A DNA stretch of 64,000 nt from Crocinitomicaceae bacterium (GTDB taxonomy: Bacteria > Bacteroidota > Bacteroidia > Flavobacteriales_D > Crocinitomicaceae): assembly GCA_024643545.1 (NCBI GenBank), contig JAHEMR010000002.1, positions 1-64,000 on the forward strand, given 5' to 3'. Of this stretch, positions 25,413-35,825 are shown one piece after another; positions within the stretch are counted from its first letter, which is position 1; each line of letters opens with the position of its first letter. Below the pieces are notes generated by a model, which ran no database searches, was not told the origin of the DNA, and saw only the letters and a list, made by a program, of their open reading frames with translations. The position numbers and the translations under genes were made by a program.

Positions 25413-25925
25413 CGCCTGAAATTCTTGCTTTAAAAAAGCAACGGCAACTTCTGAAGGCATCGTTTCTAACTGCGCCATTAATTCCATGATTTTCGCAGAT
25501 AAATCCAATGATGTGGACTGCTCACCCATTTGTGCTGCTGCCAAATTGATCAATCGTATGGATTCTTCTTTCGAATCACGCATCATTTTCCATCCTGTTT
25601 CTGAAATAAACAACTGCTGAGTGACATTGTGATCAAACTCTTCTCGTATGGTTTTTAATAGTATCCCATGTTGCGTAAGTGCCGAAACATTCCCTTGATG
25701 TGCTCGCATTACCAAGGAATTAGGATGAATTCTTTCCATCAATAAAATTGCCCGTTGATACGCTTCCAAACGCGATGGTAAAAAGTACTCTTGACGACCT
25801 TTTCGCAATTCCAATTGAAGCTTAACCAATTCTTGGTCTTCCTGTCTCTTTAAAAAGAAATAAACCAAAGCAATGATTGTCAGTCCAAAGAAAATCAATA
25901 ATACGAGAAAGAGCCAAAGATCCAT
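25404..25925 (-). CDS. hypothetical membrane-anchored protein
   Basis: 173 residues from ATG 25925. The frame is open to a TTG at 25952, but the promoter element at 25941-25948 lies between the two, which favours the ATG. One N-terminal helix (about 4-24) is followed by a Glu/Gln-rich, probably alpha-helical cytoplasmic domain. No family recognised. Convergent with dedA by nine bases. Confidence 0.6.
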   Translation of the reverse strand: MDLWLFLVLLIFFGLTIIALVYFFLKRQEDQELVKLQLELRKGRQEYFLPSRLEAYQRAILLMERIHPNSLVMRAHQGNVSALTQHGILLKTIREEFDHNVTQQLFISETGWKMMRDSKEESIRLINLAAAQMGEQSTSLDLSAKIMELMAQLETMPSEVAVAFLKQEFQALF

Positions 25926-25940
25926 AGGTAGTGTTTTTGA

Positions 25941-25948
25941 CAAAGATA
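25941..25948 (-). promoter_or_regulatory. TAnnTTTG promoter -7 element
   Basis: Minus strand TATCTTTG, exact consensus, 15 bases before ATG 25925. Confidence 0.55.
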
Positions 25949-26026
25949 ACAAGGATTGAAAAGTAATGCGTAAAAATTTCTGCTGATATCGATGATTCCG
26001 TTATTTTTACATTTCAAATCTATTGC

Positions 26027-27523
26027 ATGAATCAAGCGTTTATCATTGCCATTCTCATCGCTTATTTTGGCGTATTATTGGTAATCTCACATTATACTTC
26101 AAAAAATTCTACGTCTCAAAGTTTCTTTACTGGTGACAAAAAAAGTCCTTGGTATTTAGTTGCTTTTGGAATGATTGGAACCTCGCTTTCCGGTGTTACT
26201 TTCGTTTCTGTCCCAGGAACGGTAACTGCCAATGGTTTTTACTATTACCAAATGGTTCTTGGATTTTTCATCGGTTATTTCATTGTAGCCTATGTCCTTC
26301 TTCCGCTTTATTACAAATACAATTTAAGTTCTATTTACCGCTATTTGGAATACCGTTTAGGATTTTCTGCCTACAAATGGGGCGCTGGATATTTCATTCT
26401 CTCCAGAACGCTTGGAGCAACCGTGCGACTTTATTTGGTGATTAATGTCCTGCAGCTGTTTGTTTTTGACAGTGTCGGCATTCCATTTTGGCTCTCAACT
26501 ATCATAATTATCGCGATGATAATCGCCTATACCTTTAGAGGTGGCGTTAAAACCATCGTTTGGACGGACACACTACAAACAGTATTCATGCTTTTAGCTT
26601 TAGTGGTTTGCATTATTGCCATTCAAGGTGAATTGAATTGGTCCTGGTCTCATATCTGGAATCAAATGTCTGAAGGAGATATGACCAAACTATGGAGCAC
26701 TGATCCCATGCGCAAAGACTTTATGTTGAAACACATTATTGGCGGGGCTTTCATTACCATTACAATGACAGGACTTGATCAAGAAATGATGCAGAAAAAC
26801 ATCAGTGTTAAAAACCTAAAAGACGCACAAAAAAACATGGTTGTTTTTAGTTTTATCTTGCTATTTGTCAATGCACTTTTTTTATTGCTTGGCGGAATGT
26901 TGCAACTCTTCGCAACAAAGAACGGTTGGGAATTCAAACCGGATGATTTGTTTCCATCAATCGTTCAACAGCACCTTCCTTTTGGGATATTCGTCATCTT
27001 TATCATTGGATTAATTTCCGCATTATTTCCCTCCGTGGATGGTGCAATAACTGCACTAACGTCCTCTTTCTGCATTGACATTCTTGGTTTTGAACGTCGA
27101 GCCGACATGGATGAAGTACGCAAAAACAATGTTCGAAAAGGAGTGCATTTGTCCTTTGCTGTATTGTTTATGCTGCTAGTTTTCTACTTCAAATGGATGG
27201 ACAACAAAAGCATCGTAGACTTAATTTTCACCATCGCTGGATTTACGTACGGTCCATTGTTAGGACTATTTGCTTTTGGGATTCTAACAAAAAGAAGTTT
27301 GAGAAATTACATGGTTCCGATTGTTTGCGTCATTGCACCATTGATTTGTTTAGGAATAACCTATGGACCATTGATTATGACGTATTTCAACCCAAATTAC
27401 AAAGTGGAAAACTGGTTAAGTGGATATGCATTCGGACATGAAATGCTGATTTTAAATGGTGGACTTACCTTTGTCCTACTTTTCCTAACGAGCTCTGCTT
27501 CAACTGAAAAAACGACTGCATGA
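26027..27523 (+). CDS. sodium:solute symporter (SSS family)
   Basis: 498 residues with about 13 hydrophobic segments, the usual SSS length. Conserved pieces include FFTGDKKSPWYLVAFGMIGTSLSGVTF near the N-terminus (split here across residues ~36-60), AYTFRGGVKTIVWTDTLQ and GLDQEMMQKNIS. It should import a small organic solute with Na+ across the inner membrane; the substrate is not evident. Its stop overlaps the start of the GlmU-like gene by four bases, so the two are co-translated. Confidence 0.9.
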   Translation: MNQAFIIAILIAYFGVLLVISHYTSKNSTSQSFFTGDKKSPWYLVAFGMIGTSLSGVTFVSVPGTVTANGFYYYQMVLGFFIGYFIVAYVLLPLYYKYNLSSIYRYLEYRLGFSAYKWGAGYFILSRTLGATVRLYLVINVLQLFVFDSVGIPFWLSTIIIIAMIIAYTFRGGVKTIVWTDTLQTVFMLLALVVCIIAIQGELNWSWSHIWNQMSEGDMTKLWSTDPMRKDFMLKHIIGGAFITITMTGLDQEMMQKNISVKNLKDAQKNMVVFSFILLFVNALFLLLGGMLQLFATKNGWEFKPDDLFPSIVQQHLPFGIFVIFIIGLISALFPSVDGAITALTSSFCIDILGFERRADMDEVRKNNVRKGVHLSFAVLFMLLVFYFKWMDNKSIVDLIFTIAGFTYGPLLGLFAFGILTKRSLRNYMVPIVCVIAPLICLGITYGPLIMTYFNPNYKVENWLSGYAFGHEMLILNGGLTFVLLFLTSSASTEKTTA

Positions 27524-28656
27524 AAATCAATTTAGACGACAACGGACTACATTTGCGATTTGCACCATTGACCTTAAGTCGACCGGTAGGAAATTTACGG
27601 ATGGGCATCTACACAAACGATGAACGCTGGGAACGCTTGCTTCCGGAGTGTGAAGTTGGATTTATCACAGAATCGTATTTACAGGAAAAATTTCCCGTAT
27701 TGGAAACGTCTTTGCGTATAAATGCACAAGTTATTCCAAACGAAGAGCTGGCCGCAGCTGTTTATGCACTCGAAGAAGGTTGTTCACTTTACTGGAATGG
27801 CTTATTTGTCGCAGAAAATGGCGTTGCATCCACTAAAATTGAATTTAAAGGCGATGTACCAATTGTGATTGAACACCGATGGGACTTATTTGAAAAAAAT
27901 AATGCGGCGATTTCCTTGGATTTTCACTTAATTACAGAAGAGCGAAAATCACAGAAATTATCCAAAACGAATACACTTATCGGACCTAGCAATCTACTTT
28001 TCATTGAGAAGGGTGCGATCATTGAAGGCTGCACATTAAATACGAATCACGGACCAATTTACATCGGTGAAAACGCTGAAATCATGGAAGGCTCCATGAT
28101 ACGAGGATCCTTTGTTCTGTGTGAAGAGGCTGTAGTAAAAATGGGGGCTAAAATCTATGGTGCAACGACGATCGGACCTCATTGCCGCGTTGGTGGCGAA
28201 GTGAGCAACGTCATTTTCTATGCGTATTCGAACAAAGGACACGACGGATTTTTAGGAAATTCCATTCTTGGGGAATGGTGTAACCTTGGAGCGGATACAA
28301 ATAGTTCGAACCTAAAGAACAATTATAGTTTGGTTTCAAGCTACAATTACGAAACTAAAGGCATTGAAGCGAGCGAAGTGCAATTCATGGGACTCTGCAT
28401 GGGAGATCATTCCAAAAGCGCCATTAACACCATGTTCAATACGGCTACCGTGGTTGGATTTGCTGTCAATGTATTCTCGGATGCTTTTCCACCAAAACAC
28501 CTCCCTTCCTTCACGTGGTTAGCAGAAAAAGAACAAACCGTTTTTCAATTAGAGAAAGCAATTCAAGCAGCCAAAGCAATGATGGACCGCCGCCATGTTG
28601 AATGTACAGAAGCAGATATCAAAATCTTTGAAACCCTTCATCAAAACAGGCCATAA
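27520..28656 (+). CDS. GlmU-like sugar nucleotidyltransferase/acetyltransferase (Bacteroidota type)
   Basis: 378 residues. The N-terminus LRFAPLTLSRPVGNLRMGIY matches the alternative GlmU family of Bacteroidota (TIGR03991 from memory). The C-terminal half is a left-handed beta-helix of hexapeptide repeats (IYIGENAEIMEGSMIRG, VKMGAKIYGATTIGPH). These proteins are thought to make UDP-GlcNAc for peptidoglycan and lipopolysaccharide in place of classical GlmU, which is longer and differs at the N-terminus. Translationally coupled to the symporter upstream. Confidence 0.88.
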   Translation: MKINLDDNGLHLRFAPLTLSRPVGNLRMGIYTNDERWERLLPECEVGFITESYLQEKFPVLETSLRINAQVIPNEELAAAVYALEEGCSLYWNGLFVAENGVASTKIEFKGDVPIVIEHRWDLFEKNNAAISLDFHLITEERKSQKLSKTNTLIGPSNLLFIEKGAIIEGCTLNTNHGPIYIGENAEIMEGSMIRGSFVLCEEAVVKMGAKIYGATTIGPHCRVGGEVSNVIFYAYSNKGHDGFLGNSILGEWCNLGADTNSSNLKNNYSLVSSYNYETKGIEASEVQFMGLCMGDHSKSAINTMFNTATVVGFAVNVFSDAFPPKHLPSFTWLAEKEQTVFQLEKAIQAAKAMMDRRHVECTEADIKIFETLHQNRP

Positions 28657-28676
28657 ACTGACGAATTTTCAGTGCT

Positions 28677-28700
28677 GACAAGCATGGCACAATGCTTGTC
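28677..28700. promoter_or_regulatory. perfect 9-bp inverted repeat upstream of lon
   Basis: Arms GACAAGCAT and ATGCTTGTC with a six-base loop (GGCACA), about 20 bases after the GlmU-like stop and 81 bases before lon. No T-run follows, so it is a poor intrinsic terminator on the plus strand; an operator or RNA stem is more likely. Does not match CIRCE or HAIR. Confidence 0.5.
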
Positions 28701-28733
28701 CAATAGAGCAAAGCTAGTTTCTACTTACGAAAG

Positions 28734-28748
28734 TTTGAGATTCTCAAA
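28734..28748. promoter_or_regulatory. 15-base palindrome upstream of lon
   Basis: TTTGAGA and TCTCAAA arms around a single T, 33 bases before the lon start and 33 bases after the previous dyad. Position suits binding of a dimeric regulator near the promoter; no regulator is known from the sequence. Confidence 0.4.
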
Positions 28749-28781
28749 ACTAATATGACAACTTGTCGCAACACATAAGAT

Positions 28782-31241
28782 ATGAGTGATTTATTTGAAC
28801 ACGGTTTTTTCGGGATGTCTGGCATGGAATCAGATGCAGAGTTTATCCCGTTGATTACCGCTGAAGAGGAGGAAAATGTCAACAACCAAGAATTTCCAAA
28901 CGAACTCCCAATTCTACCATTAAGAAACAACGTCCTCTTTCCGGGAGTTGTTATTCCCATTACAGTTGGTCGAGATAAATCCATCAAACTTATTCAAGAA
29001 GCGAACAAGGGAAATAAAATCATTGGTGTCGTTTCTCAAAAAAACCAGGAGGAAGAATCACCGAATTTCGTTGATTTGCATTCCATTGGAACGGTTGCTC
29101 AAATTGTGCGTTTATTAAAAATGCCCGATGGAAGTTCGACCGTTATCCTTCAAGGTAAGCGTCGTTTTGAAATCGTAACACCGGTACAAACAGAGCCGTA
29201 CATGCGTGCGAAAGTGAACATTTTCAAAGAAATTCCATTTGAACAAGGGAATCAAGAGCTTGACATTATGTTTAAGACAATCAAGGACTTGGCTCTTCAA
29301 ATTATTCGCGAAAGTCCAAACATTCCTTCCGAAGCTCAATTTGCCATCGGAAACATCGATAGCCCTACATTTTTGGTGAATTTCATCTCGTCCAATATGA
29401 ACGCAGATGTTGCCAAAAAACAAGAAATGCTGGAAGAAATGGACGTTAAAAAACGCGTCATGATGGTCATGGAACATTTGACCCTCGAAGTTCAAATGCT
29501 CGAAATGCGCAACGAAATTCAAAATAGGGTTCGCAAAGATTTGGATAAACAACAGCGCGATTATTTCTTGCATCAACAAATGCGAACCATTCAAGATGAA
29601 TTGGGTGATAACCCACAAATTCAAGATGTGCGCGATTTTGAAGAACGTGCAAAATCAAAGAAATGGGATGAACGCGTCAATAAACTATTCGTCAAAGAAT
29701 TAGAGAAATTGCAACGAATGAATCCACAAGGTGCAGAATACACCGTTCAAATGAATTATTTAGATTTATTATTAGACCTTCCGTGGGGAGTTTACACCAA
29801 TGATAAACTAGATTTGAACCGCGCGAAAAAAATCCTTGAAAGAGATCATTTCGGAATGGAAAAAGTCAAAGAACGCATTTTAGAATATTTGGCTGTTCTC
29901 AAATTGAAAGGAAACATGAAATCGCCGATCCTATGTTTCTATGGTCCTCCTGGAGTTGGTAAAACATCTCTTGGAAAATCGATCGCAGAAGCACTTGGAA
30001 GAAAATACATACGCATGTCTTTAGGTGGATTACACGACGAAGCGGAAATCCGCGGACACCGTAAAACGTACATCGGAGCAATGCCTGGACGCGTAATGCA
30101 AAACTTAAAAAAAGCGGAAACTGCGAATCCAGTATTTGTTTTAGACGAGATTGATAAATTAGGGAGAAATCACCACGGAGACCCATCCTCAGCCCTACTT
30201 GAAGTCTTGGATCCAGAACAAAATAGTGCCTTCTATGATAATTACGTGGAAACAGAATTTGACTTATCAAAGGTCTTGTTCATCGCAACGGCGAATAGTT
30301 TAAGCACCGTTCAAACTCCTTTGTTAGATCGAATGGAAATCATTGAAGTTAATGGGTATACCATCGAAGAGAAAATTGAAATCGCGAAAAGACACTTGCT
30401 TCCAAAGCAAATTACAGAACACGGAATCACGAAAGATGATATCCAGGTAGATAAAAAAGTGTGGGAGAAAATCGTGGAGGAATACACCAATGAATCCGGC
30501 GTACGTGGACTAGATAAAGTAACTGCGAAACTTGTCAGAAATAGAGCGCGTCAAATTGCGATGGAGGAAACGTTTAATCCAATCATCACGATGGACGATC
30601 TTTTCACCTTCCTAGGAGCTGGAAGATCTAGAACGAAGTACATTAATAATGATACCGCTGGAGTAGTAACTGGTTTGGCTTGGACTTCCGTTGGTGGAGA
30701 CATTCTTTTCATCGAATCATCTATCACCAAAGGAAAAGGAAAATTAACCTTGACGGGGAATTTAGGCGATGTCATGAAAGAATCAGCTGTTATCGCACTA
30801 GAATACTTGAAAGGTCACAGCGAGCTACTTGGTCTAGATCAAGAAGTTTTTGATGAACACAACATTCACGTACATGTTCCGGAAGGAGCGACACCAAAAG
30901 ATGGTCCAAGTGCGGGAATCACGATGTTAACGTCACTAGCTTCCGTATTTACACAACGTAAAGTGAAGAAGAACTTAGCGATGACGGGAGAAATCACCTT
31001 GCGCGGCGATGTATTGCCCGTTGGTGGAATCAAAGAGAAAATTTTGGCTGCAAAACGAGCTGGAATAAAGGAAATCATTCTTTGCACGAAAAACAAACAA
31101 GATATTGACGAAATCAAGGAAGATTATTTAAAAGGAATTACCTTCCACTTTGTAAGTAAAATGTCAGAAGTTTTGGAGCTTGCATTAACGAACGAAAAAG
31201 TGAAAAACGCAAAGAAAATTGAAGTTCCCAAAAGGAAATAA
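28782..31241 (+). CDS. lon: ATP-dependent protease La
   Basis: 819 residues, full length. N-terminal LON substrate domain (about 42-245, [18 protein letters not shown]), AAA+ ATPase with Walker [10 protein letters not shown] (about 388), Walker [10 protein letters not shown], and C-terminal protease domain with catalytic Ser in [10 protein letters not shown] (about 710) and Lys in [14 protein letters not shown] (about 753). It degrades misfolded and regulatory proteins in the cytoplasm. The upstream region holds two dyads that may regulate it. Its stop overlaps the next start (TAATG). Confidence 0.97.
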   Translation: MSDLFEHGFFGMSGMESDAEFIPLITAEEEENVNNQEFPNELPILPLRNNVLFPGVVIPITVGRDKSIKLIQEANKGNKIIGVVSQKNQEEESPNFVDLHSIGTVAQIVRLLKMPDGSSTVILQGKRRFEIVTPVQTEPYMRAKVNIFKEIPFEQGNQELDIMFKTIKDLALQIIRESPNIPSEAQFAIGNIDSPTFLVNFISSNMNADVAKKQEMLEEMDVKKRVMMVMEHLTLEVQMLEMRNEIQNRVRKDLDKQQRDYFLHQQMRTIQDELGDNPQIQDVRDFEERAKSKKWDERVNKLFVKELEKLQRMNPQGAEYTVQMNYLDLLLDLPWGVYTNDKLDLNRAKKILERDHFGMEKVKERILEYLAVLKLKGNMKSPILCFYGPPGVGKTSLGKSIAEALGRKYIRMSLGGLHDEAEIRGHRKTYIGAMPGRVMQNLKKAETANPVFVLDEIDKLGRNHHGDPSSALLEVLDPEQNSAFYDNYVETEFDLSKVLFIATANSLSTVQTPLLDRMEIIEVNGYTIEEKIEIAKRHLLPKQITEHGITKDDIQVDKKVWEKIVEEYTNESGVRGLDKVTAKLVRNRARQIAMEETFNPIITMDDLFTFLGAGRSRTKYINNDTAGVVTGLAWTSVGGDILFIESSITKGKGKLTLTGNLGDVMKESAVIALEYLKGHSELLGLDQEVFDEHNIHVHVPEGATPKDGPSAGITMLTSLASVFTQRKVKKNLAMTGEITLRGDVLPVGGIKEKILAAKRAGIKEIILCTKNKQDIDEIKEDYLKGITFHFVSKMSEVLELALTNEKVKNAKKIEVPKRK

Positions 31242-31642
31242 TGATCGATAAAAAAATCATTGTGTTCGACGGTGTCTGCATCCTATGTAACTCGTTTGTG
31301 ATGTTTATTCTCAAAAAGGATCGAACAAAGCAATTTTATTTTACCACCGCTCAATCCGATTTTGTCAAAGAAAAGGTGAAAACGCTTCAATTCAAGGTGA
31401 ATCCTATGGACTCAGTGATTTATTTGAAAAACGGAAAAGTTTTCACAGAAAGTTCTGCGGTTTTAGGGATTTTGAGTGATTTAGGTGGAATTTGGAAACT
31501 GTTATTAATCTTCCGAATAATTCCTCCAGTCATTAGAAATGCTGCTTATCGTTTCTGTGCCAAAAGACGTTACCGCATTTTTGGAAAGTTGGAAACATGC
31601 ATGTTACCTAGTTCTGAATGGAAAAGCCGGTTCCTTTCTTAA
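31241..31642 (+). CDS. DCC family thiol-disulphide oxidoreductase (DUF393)
   Basis: 133 residues. Begins with the DCC signature FDGVCILCN (Cys13 and Cys16), followed by FYFTTAQSDF and the C-terminal YRFCAKRRYRIFGK. This is a thioredoxin-like fold family with a putative redox CxxC; its partner is unknown. Translationally coupled to lon by start/stop overlap. Confidence 0.92.
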   Translation: MIDKKIIVFDGVCILCNSFVMFILKKDRTKQFYFTTAQSDFVKEKVKTLQFKVNPMDSVIYLKNGKVFTESSAVLGILSDLGGIWKLLLIFRIIPPVIRNAAYRFCAKRRYRIFGKLETCMLPSSEWKSRFLS

Positions 31643-31693
31643 GCCAACCTTTCTTTAAAAAACACTAAATTAGCGTAACTCAAAATAAAAGAG

Positions 31694-34600
31694 ATGATAC
31701 GCTCAATACTACTTTTTACTTTGGTTTTTGTTGGCCTGCAACCTTTGACCTATGCTCAAAACCTTAAAAAACCAAGTTCATTCGAAATTTCTCAACTCCC
31801 AGCTTGGGCACAGTTGATGTACAGTGAAAATCCCAGTGTATTTGAAGTAGACGTGTTGTATCGCACTTATTTTCAAGCGCATGACTTCATCAAAACCTAT
31901 CACACACAATACTACAAACGTTGGAGAAGAGCAGCTCTCCCCTACTTAAATGCTGCAGGATTCATTCAAAAACCAAACGCAGCAGAACAAGATCAAATAG
32001 ATCAGGCATATGTGAGAAAACAAAAGCGGCAAAAATCATCCAACTGGAGTGTCGTGGGACCCATCACCAACTTCCAAGAAGGACAAACACCTGGGTCCGG
32101 ACAAACAAACACCTATAGTTTTGATCAATGCTTGAATGTGCCAAACGTTTGCTATTGCGGAACAGAACCAGGTGAAGTTTACAAGAGTTTAGACACTGGT
32201 TTACATTGGAGCTGTGTTTCAATGTCCATCGATTTTGGGAGTGGTGTTACCGCTATTGAAGTTGATTATTCCAATCCAAACATCGTATTTACGGGAGGAA
32301 ATAACGGCGTTTTTCGTTCGACGGATGGCGGGGTTTCTTGGACAAATGTTTTACCGAATTCAAATTTTGGTGTAAATGAATTATTCATACATCCATCCAA
32401 TTCACAACTGATCTTTGCGGCAACGGACAAGGGCTTATTCAAAAGCATCGATGGAGGATTGAATTGGACTCAACAATATTCCGATGCCAGTTATGACATA
32501 AAAGCAAATACCGGAAATTCTTCCATTGTTTATTTAGTAAAACACAACGGAAGCACCTTGAATTGTGAATTTTTAAAATCAACAGATTCTGGACAAAGTT
32601 GGGTCGTACAATCAAACGGTTGGTATACATCAAACGATGCCGCAAGAAATGATGGCGGTGCACGAATTGCCGTTACTCCAGCTGATCCCGATCGTGTTTA
32701 CGCTTATTTAATTGGAGAATCCAAACCAAATGATATTGGATACATTGGAGTTTACCGAAGTGATGACGGTGGATCCACATGGTCGCTGCCAAATGGTCCA
32801 GTTGGAGGACCCTACTCCACTTCACACATTAATTTAGCTATTGGGACAGACACATGGTTGTACCATCAAGGATTTTACAATTGTGCGATTATGGCCTCGC
32901 CCTCAGATCCAAATGTCATTTTAGTTGGCGGACTCAATGTTTACAAGTCCACAGATGGTGGTGCTACCTTTACCGCTTTATCCGGTTATGTGGGCGGTCC
33001 GCTTCACATGCATGTCGACAATCAAGATTTTCGAGTGAATGGAAATGACGCATGGATTACCACAGATGGTGGCGTGTATCATTCAGCTGATTTCTTTTCA
33101 AGCGAACCAGAATTTCGCATGTCCGGCGTTCATGGGTCAGATTATTGGGGTTTCGGTTCCGGATGGAATGAAGATGTCCTTGTTGGTGGCTTATACCACA
33201 ATGGAAATTTGGCTTATCACGAGAATTATGGAGCTGGAAATTTTCTCGAACTTGGAGGTGGTGAAGCCGCTACAGGTTATGTAAATCCAGGAAGAAATCG
33301 ACTGACTTATTTCTCAGATATAGGCGGAAAAAGAATTCCATTGAACTTGAGTGACCCAATTGCAGGCGCTCCCTTTGGGAATGCACCCAATGAAAGTTAT
33401 TACGCCGCCGAATCAAGTGAGATGGAATTTCACCCCAATTGCTACAGCATTGCCTACATTGGAAGGGAAAATACCATTTACAAAACCACTGATGCAGGTG
33501 CTTCATTTAACGCACTTTTTTCTTTTGGAAATTCGGTGAATGACCAAGTAAAATACATCGAAGTTTCTTCTTCGAATCCAAATGTCATCTATTTAAATCA
33601 ACAACCCGCGTCTGGAAATACAGGGAAACTTTGGAAAACGATAGATGGAGGACAAAACTGGACATTGGTCACTATTCCCGGAGGAAATAGCCGACGCATG
33701 TTACTTTCGATAAATCCACTCAACGAAAATGAATTGTGGATTGCTTACGCTAGTGGAGCAAACGGAAACAAAGTCTTTAAAACAAGTAACGGTGGACAAA
33801 CCTGGGAAAATTGGTCCAATTCCATTCTGAATAACGAGAGTGTTCAGTCAATTGAACACATTGCTGGAACAGATGGCGGTTTATATGTTGCGACGAATAA
33901 AGCAGTGTATTACCGAAATAACTCGAGTGCGTTTGTATTAGACAATGCTGGACTTCCAACCTTTATTAGTGGAAATATCCTCAAACCATTTTACCGTGAT
34001 TCCAAAATCAGGTTAGCTTCTTACGGAAAAGGAATTTTCGAAAGCGCATTGACTGAAATTCCAAGTTTACCGATTTGTCGCATTAACGTCGACAAACTTT
34101 CCGTTGTTGCGGTTTGCTCAGTAGATTCGTTCTATTTTGAAGATCATTCCTTTTTAAACCACACCAATGCAACTTGGAACTGGTCCTTTCCAACTGGATT
34201 TCCATCTAGTTCCACCCAACGAAATCCTTCCGTATTATTCCCAACAGCAGGAGATCATTTAGCCATTCTACAAATCACTGATGCAGCAGGACACACAGAT
34301 ACGGACAGTTTAACGGTAACTGTTTCATTTTTTCAATTGCAAACAGGAATCAACGAAGATTTTCAATCCACTTTCTTACCAAATGGATGGAGCATCAACA
34401 ACCAAGACGGTGGTGGAACATGGAGTTTATCCACTAATGCAGGTGGATTTGGAAACTCCTCCAATTCAGCCGTTTTTAATAACTATGACATCAATTCACA
34501 GCAATCCTACGATGATTTAGTCATGCCGCTAGATGCGAGTGTCTTGGATATTCAACCATACCTTTATTTCGATGTAGCTTACGCCCGTTGGGGAGCTGGC

Positions 34601-35113
34601 TATTCTGACACCTTAGCCGTAATGATTTCAACAGATTGTGGTGTCAGTTTTCAGCAAGTGTATCTGAAAGGTGGAACAGATTTAGCTACATCACCAGATA
34701 ATCAAAGTTCATTCATTCCAACAGCACAACAATGGCGAACTGATTCTGTTGATTTGAGCGCTTACTTAGGACAAACAAACCTACAAGTTGCCTTTAGAAA
34801 CAAAGGTGGATGGGGAAATAATATCTACATCGATAACATAAACCTTGGGTCCATGGCGAACCTGAATGAATCCCCAAAACAATTCATCTCCATTTATCCA
34901 AATCCAATTCAAAGTGGAACATGCTTGAACATAAGAGGCGATGGAATCAAGAAAATACAGTTGATTTCACCGGATGGAAAATCCATCAAGACTGAAAGAA
35001 AATTCGAGGGGTCAATTTTTGAAATTCCAGAAAATGTTTCGAGCGGGACATATATTCTTCAAATTGAATCAGAAAAGCAAGTATTGAATAAACCATTAAT
35101 CATCATTCGTTAA
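31694..35113 (+). CDS. T9SS-secreted beta-propeller protein with type A sorting domain
   Basis: 1139 residues: signal peptide (about 1-21, ending TYAQ); a long VPS10/sialidase-like propeller region (about 110-800) with at least eight Asp-box motifs such as FRSTDGGVSWTN, FKSIDGGLNWTQ, WKTIDGGQNWTL and FKTSNGGQTWEN; a PKD domain (about 805-885, with NWSFPTGFPSSS); a choice-of-anchor J-like domain (about 895-1055, DNINLGS at the end); and a type A sorting domain (SIYPNPIQSG... GTYILQIES). It is expected to be exported by type IX secretion and to bind or process extracellular material; the catalytic role, if any, is unknown. Confidence 0.9.
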   Translation: MIRSILLFTLVFVGLQPLTYAQNLKKPSSFEISQLPAWAQLMYSENPSVFEVDVLYRTYFQAHDFIKTYHTQYYKRWRRAALPYLNAAGFIQKPNAAEQDQIDQAYVRKQKRQKSSNWSVVGPITNFQEGQTPGSGQTNTYSFDQCLNVPNVCYCGTEPGEVYKSLDTGLHWSCVSMSIDFGSGVTAIEVDYSNPNIVFTGGNNGVFRSTDGGVSWTNVLPNSNFGVNELFIHPSNSQLIFAATDKGLFKSIDGGLNWTQQYSDASYDIKANTGNSSIVYLVKHNGSTLNCEFLKSTDSGQSWVVQSNGWYTSNDAARNDGGARIAVTPADPDRVYAYLIGESKPNDIGYIGVYRSDDGGSTWSLPNGPVGGPYSTSHINLAIGTDTWLYHQGFYNCAIMASPSDPNVILVGGLNVYKSTDGGATFTALSGYVGGPLHMHVDNQDFRVNGNDAWITTDGGVYHSADFFSSEPEFRMSGVHGSDYWGFGSGWNEDVLVGGLYHNGNLAYHENYGAGNFLELGGGEAATGYVNPGRNRLTYFSDIGGKRIPLNLSDPIAGAPFGNAPNESYYAAESSEMEFHPNCYSIAYIGRENTIYKTTDAGASFNALFSFGNSVNDQVKYIEVSSSNPNVIYLNQQPASGNTGKLWKTIDGGQNWTLVTIPGGNSRRMLLSINPLNENELWIAYASGANGNKVFKTSNGGQTWENWSNSILNNESVQSIEHIAGTDGGLYVATNKAVYYRNNSSAFVLDNAGLPTFISGNILKPFYRDSKIRLASYGKGIFESALTEIPSLPICRINVDKLSVVAVCSVDSFYFEDHSFLNHTNATWNWSFPTGFPSSSTQRNPSVLFPTAGDHLAILQITDAAGHTDTDSLTVTVSFFQLQTGINEDFQSTFLPNGWSINNQDGGGTWSLSTNAGGFGNSSNSAVFNNYDINSQQSYDDLVMPLDASVLDIQPYLYFDVAYARWGAGYSDTLAVMISTDCGVSFQQVYLKGGTDLATSPDNQSSFIPTAQQWRTDSVDLSAYLGQTNLQVAFRNKGGWGNNIYIDNINLGSMANLNESPKQFISIYPNPIQSGTCLNIRGDGIKKIQLISPDGKSIKTERKFEGSIFEIPENVSSGTYILQIESEKQVLNKPLIIIR

Positions 35114-35166
35114 CAATATTTTTAGTTCTTGGCATAATTTCTGATATTTGCAGTGAAATTTAAGAT

Positions 35167-35808
35167 ATGAAATCATTTTACCTCCTTTTAACTGTATTAT
35201 TACTACACGTTGGAACAGCATTTTCTCAAGATGCCAAAGCGCAAGGAATCCTTGACAAACTTTCGACAAAAATGAAAACGATGAAGTCTTTCTACATCGA
35301 ATTCAATGCAACGATTAAAAATGGATCAAGCGGTACAAATGAAAATGAAACCGGAAAAGGATGGGTAAAAGGAAATAAATTCTACGCTTCATATGGAGAC
35401 AACACCATCATTTCAAATGGCGTAAAAACATGGACCGTTATCAAAGAAGAGCGTTCGGTGTATGAATCAGATGCAACGGACGATGAAGACGGAATTAATC
35501 CAAAGAAATTAATGACGATTTGGGAAACTGGATTTAAAAATAAGTTCGACCGTGAAGATAAATTAAACGGTGAATCGGTATACATCATTGATTTATTCCC
35601 AAAAGTTCCGGCAAAAGCAGAATACCACACAATTGTCTTGTACATTTCTAAAACAGACAATGAATTGAAAAAAGCTATTTTAAGAGCGAAGGACGGAACA
35701 GTTATGACGTATTCGATGACGAAATTCACGTCTAATCCTGAAATCGATGATAAAAAATTCGTTTTCGATAAAACGAAATTCCCAGGTTATCCAGTAATCA
35801 GAGACTAA
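35167..35808 (+). CDS. lolA: outer-membrane lipoprotein carrier protein LolA
   Basis: 213 residues with signal peptide (ending GTAFSQ). LolA fold features include ILDKLSTKMKTMKSFYIEFNA, GWVKGNKFYASYG and the C-terminal MTYSMTKFTSNPEIDDKKFVFD. Periplasmic LolA receives lipoproteins from the LolCDE transporter and passes them to the outer membrane. It follows the large T9SS gene after about 50 bases, on the same strand. Confidence 0.93.
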   Translation: MKSFYLLLTVLLLHVGTAFSQDAKAQGILDKLSTKMKTMKSFYIEFNATIKNGSSGTNENETGKGWVKGNKFYASYGDNTIISNGVKTWTVIKEERSVYESDATDDEDGINPKKLMTIWETGFKNKFDREDKLNGESVYIIDLFPKVPAKAEYHTIVLYISKTDNELKKAILRAKDGTVMTYSMTKFTSNPEIDDKKFVFDKTKFPGYPVIRD

Positions 35809-35825
35809 TTAAGCTGATCAAACGT

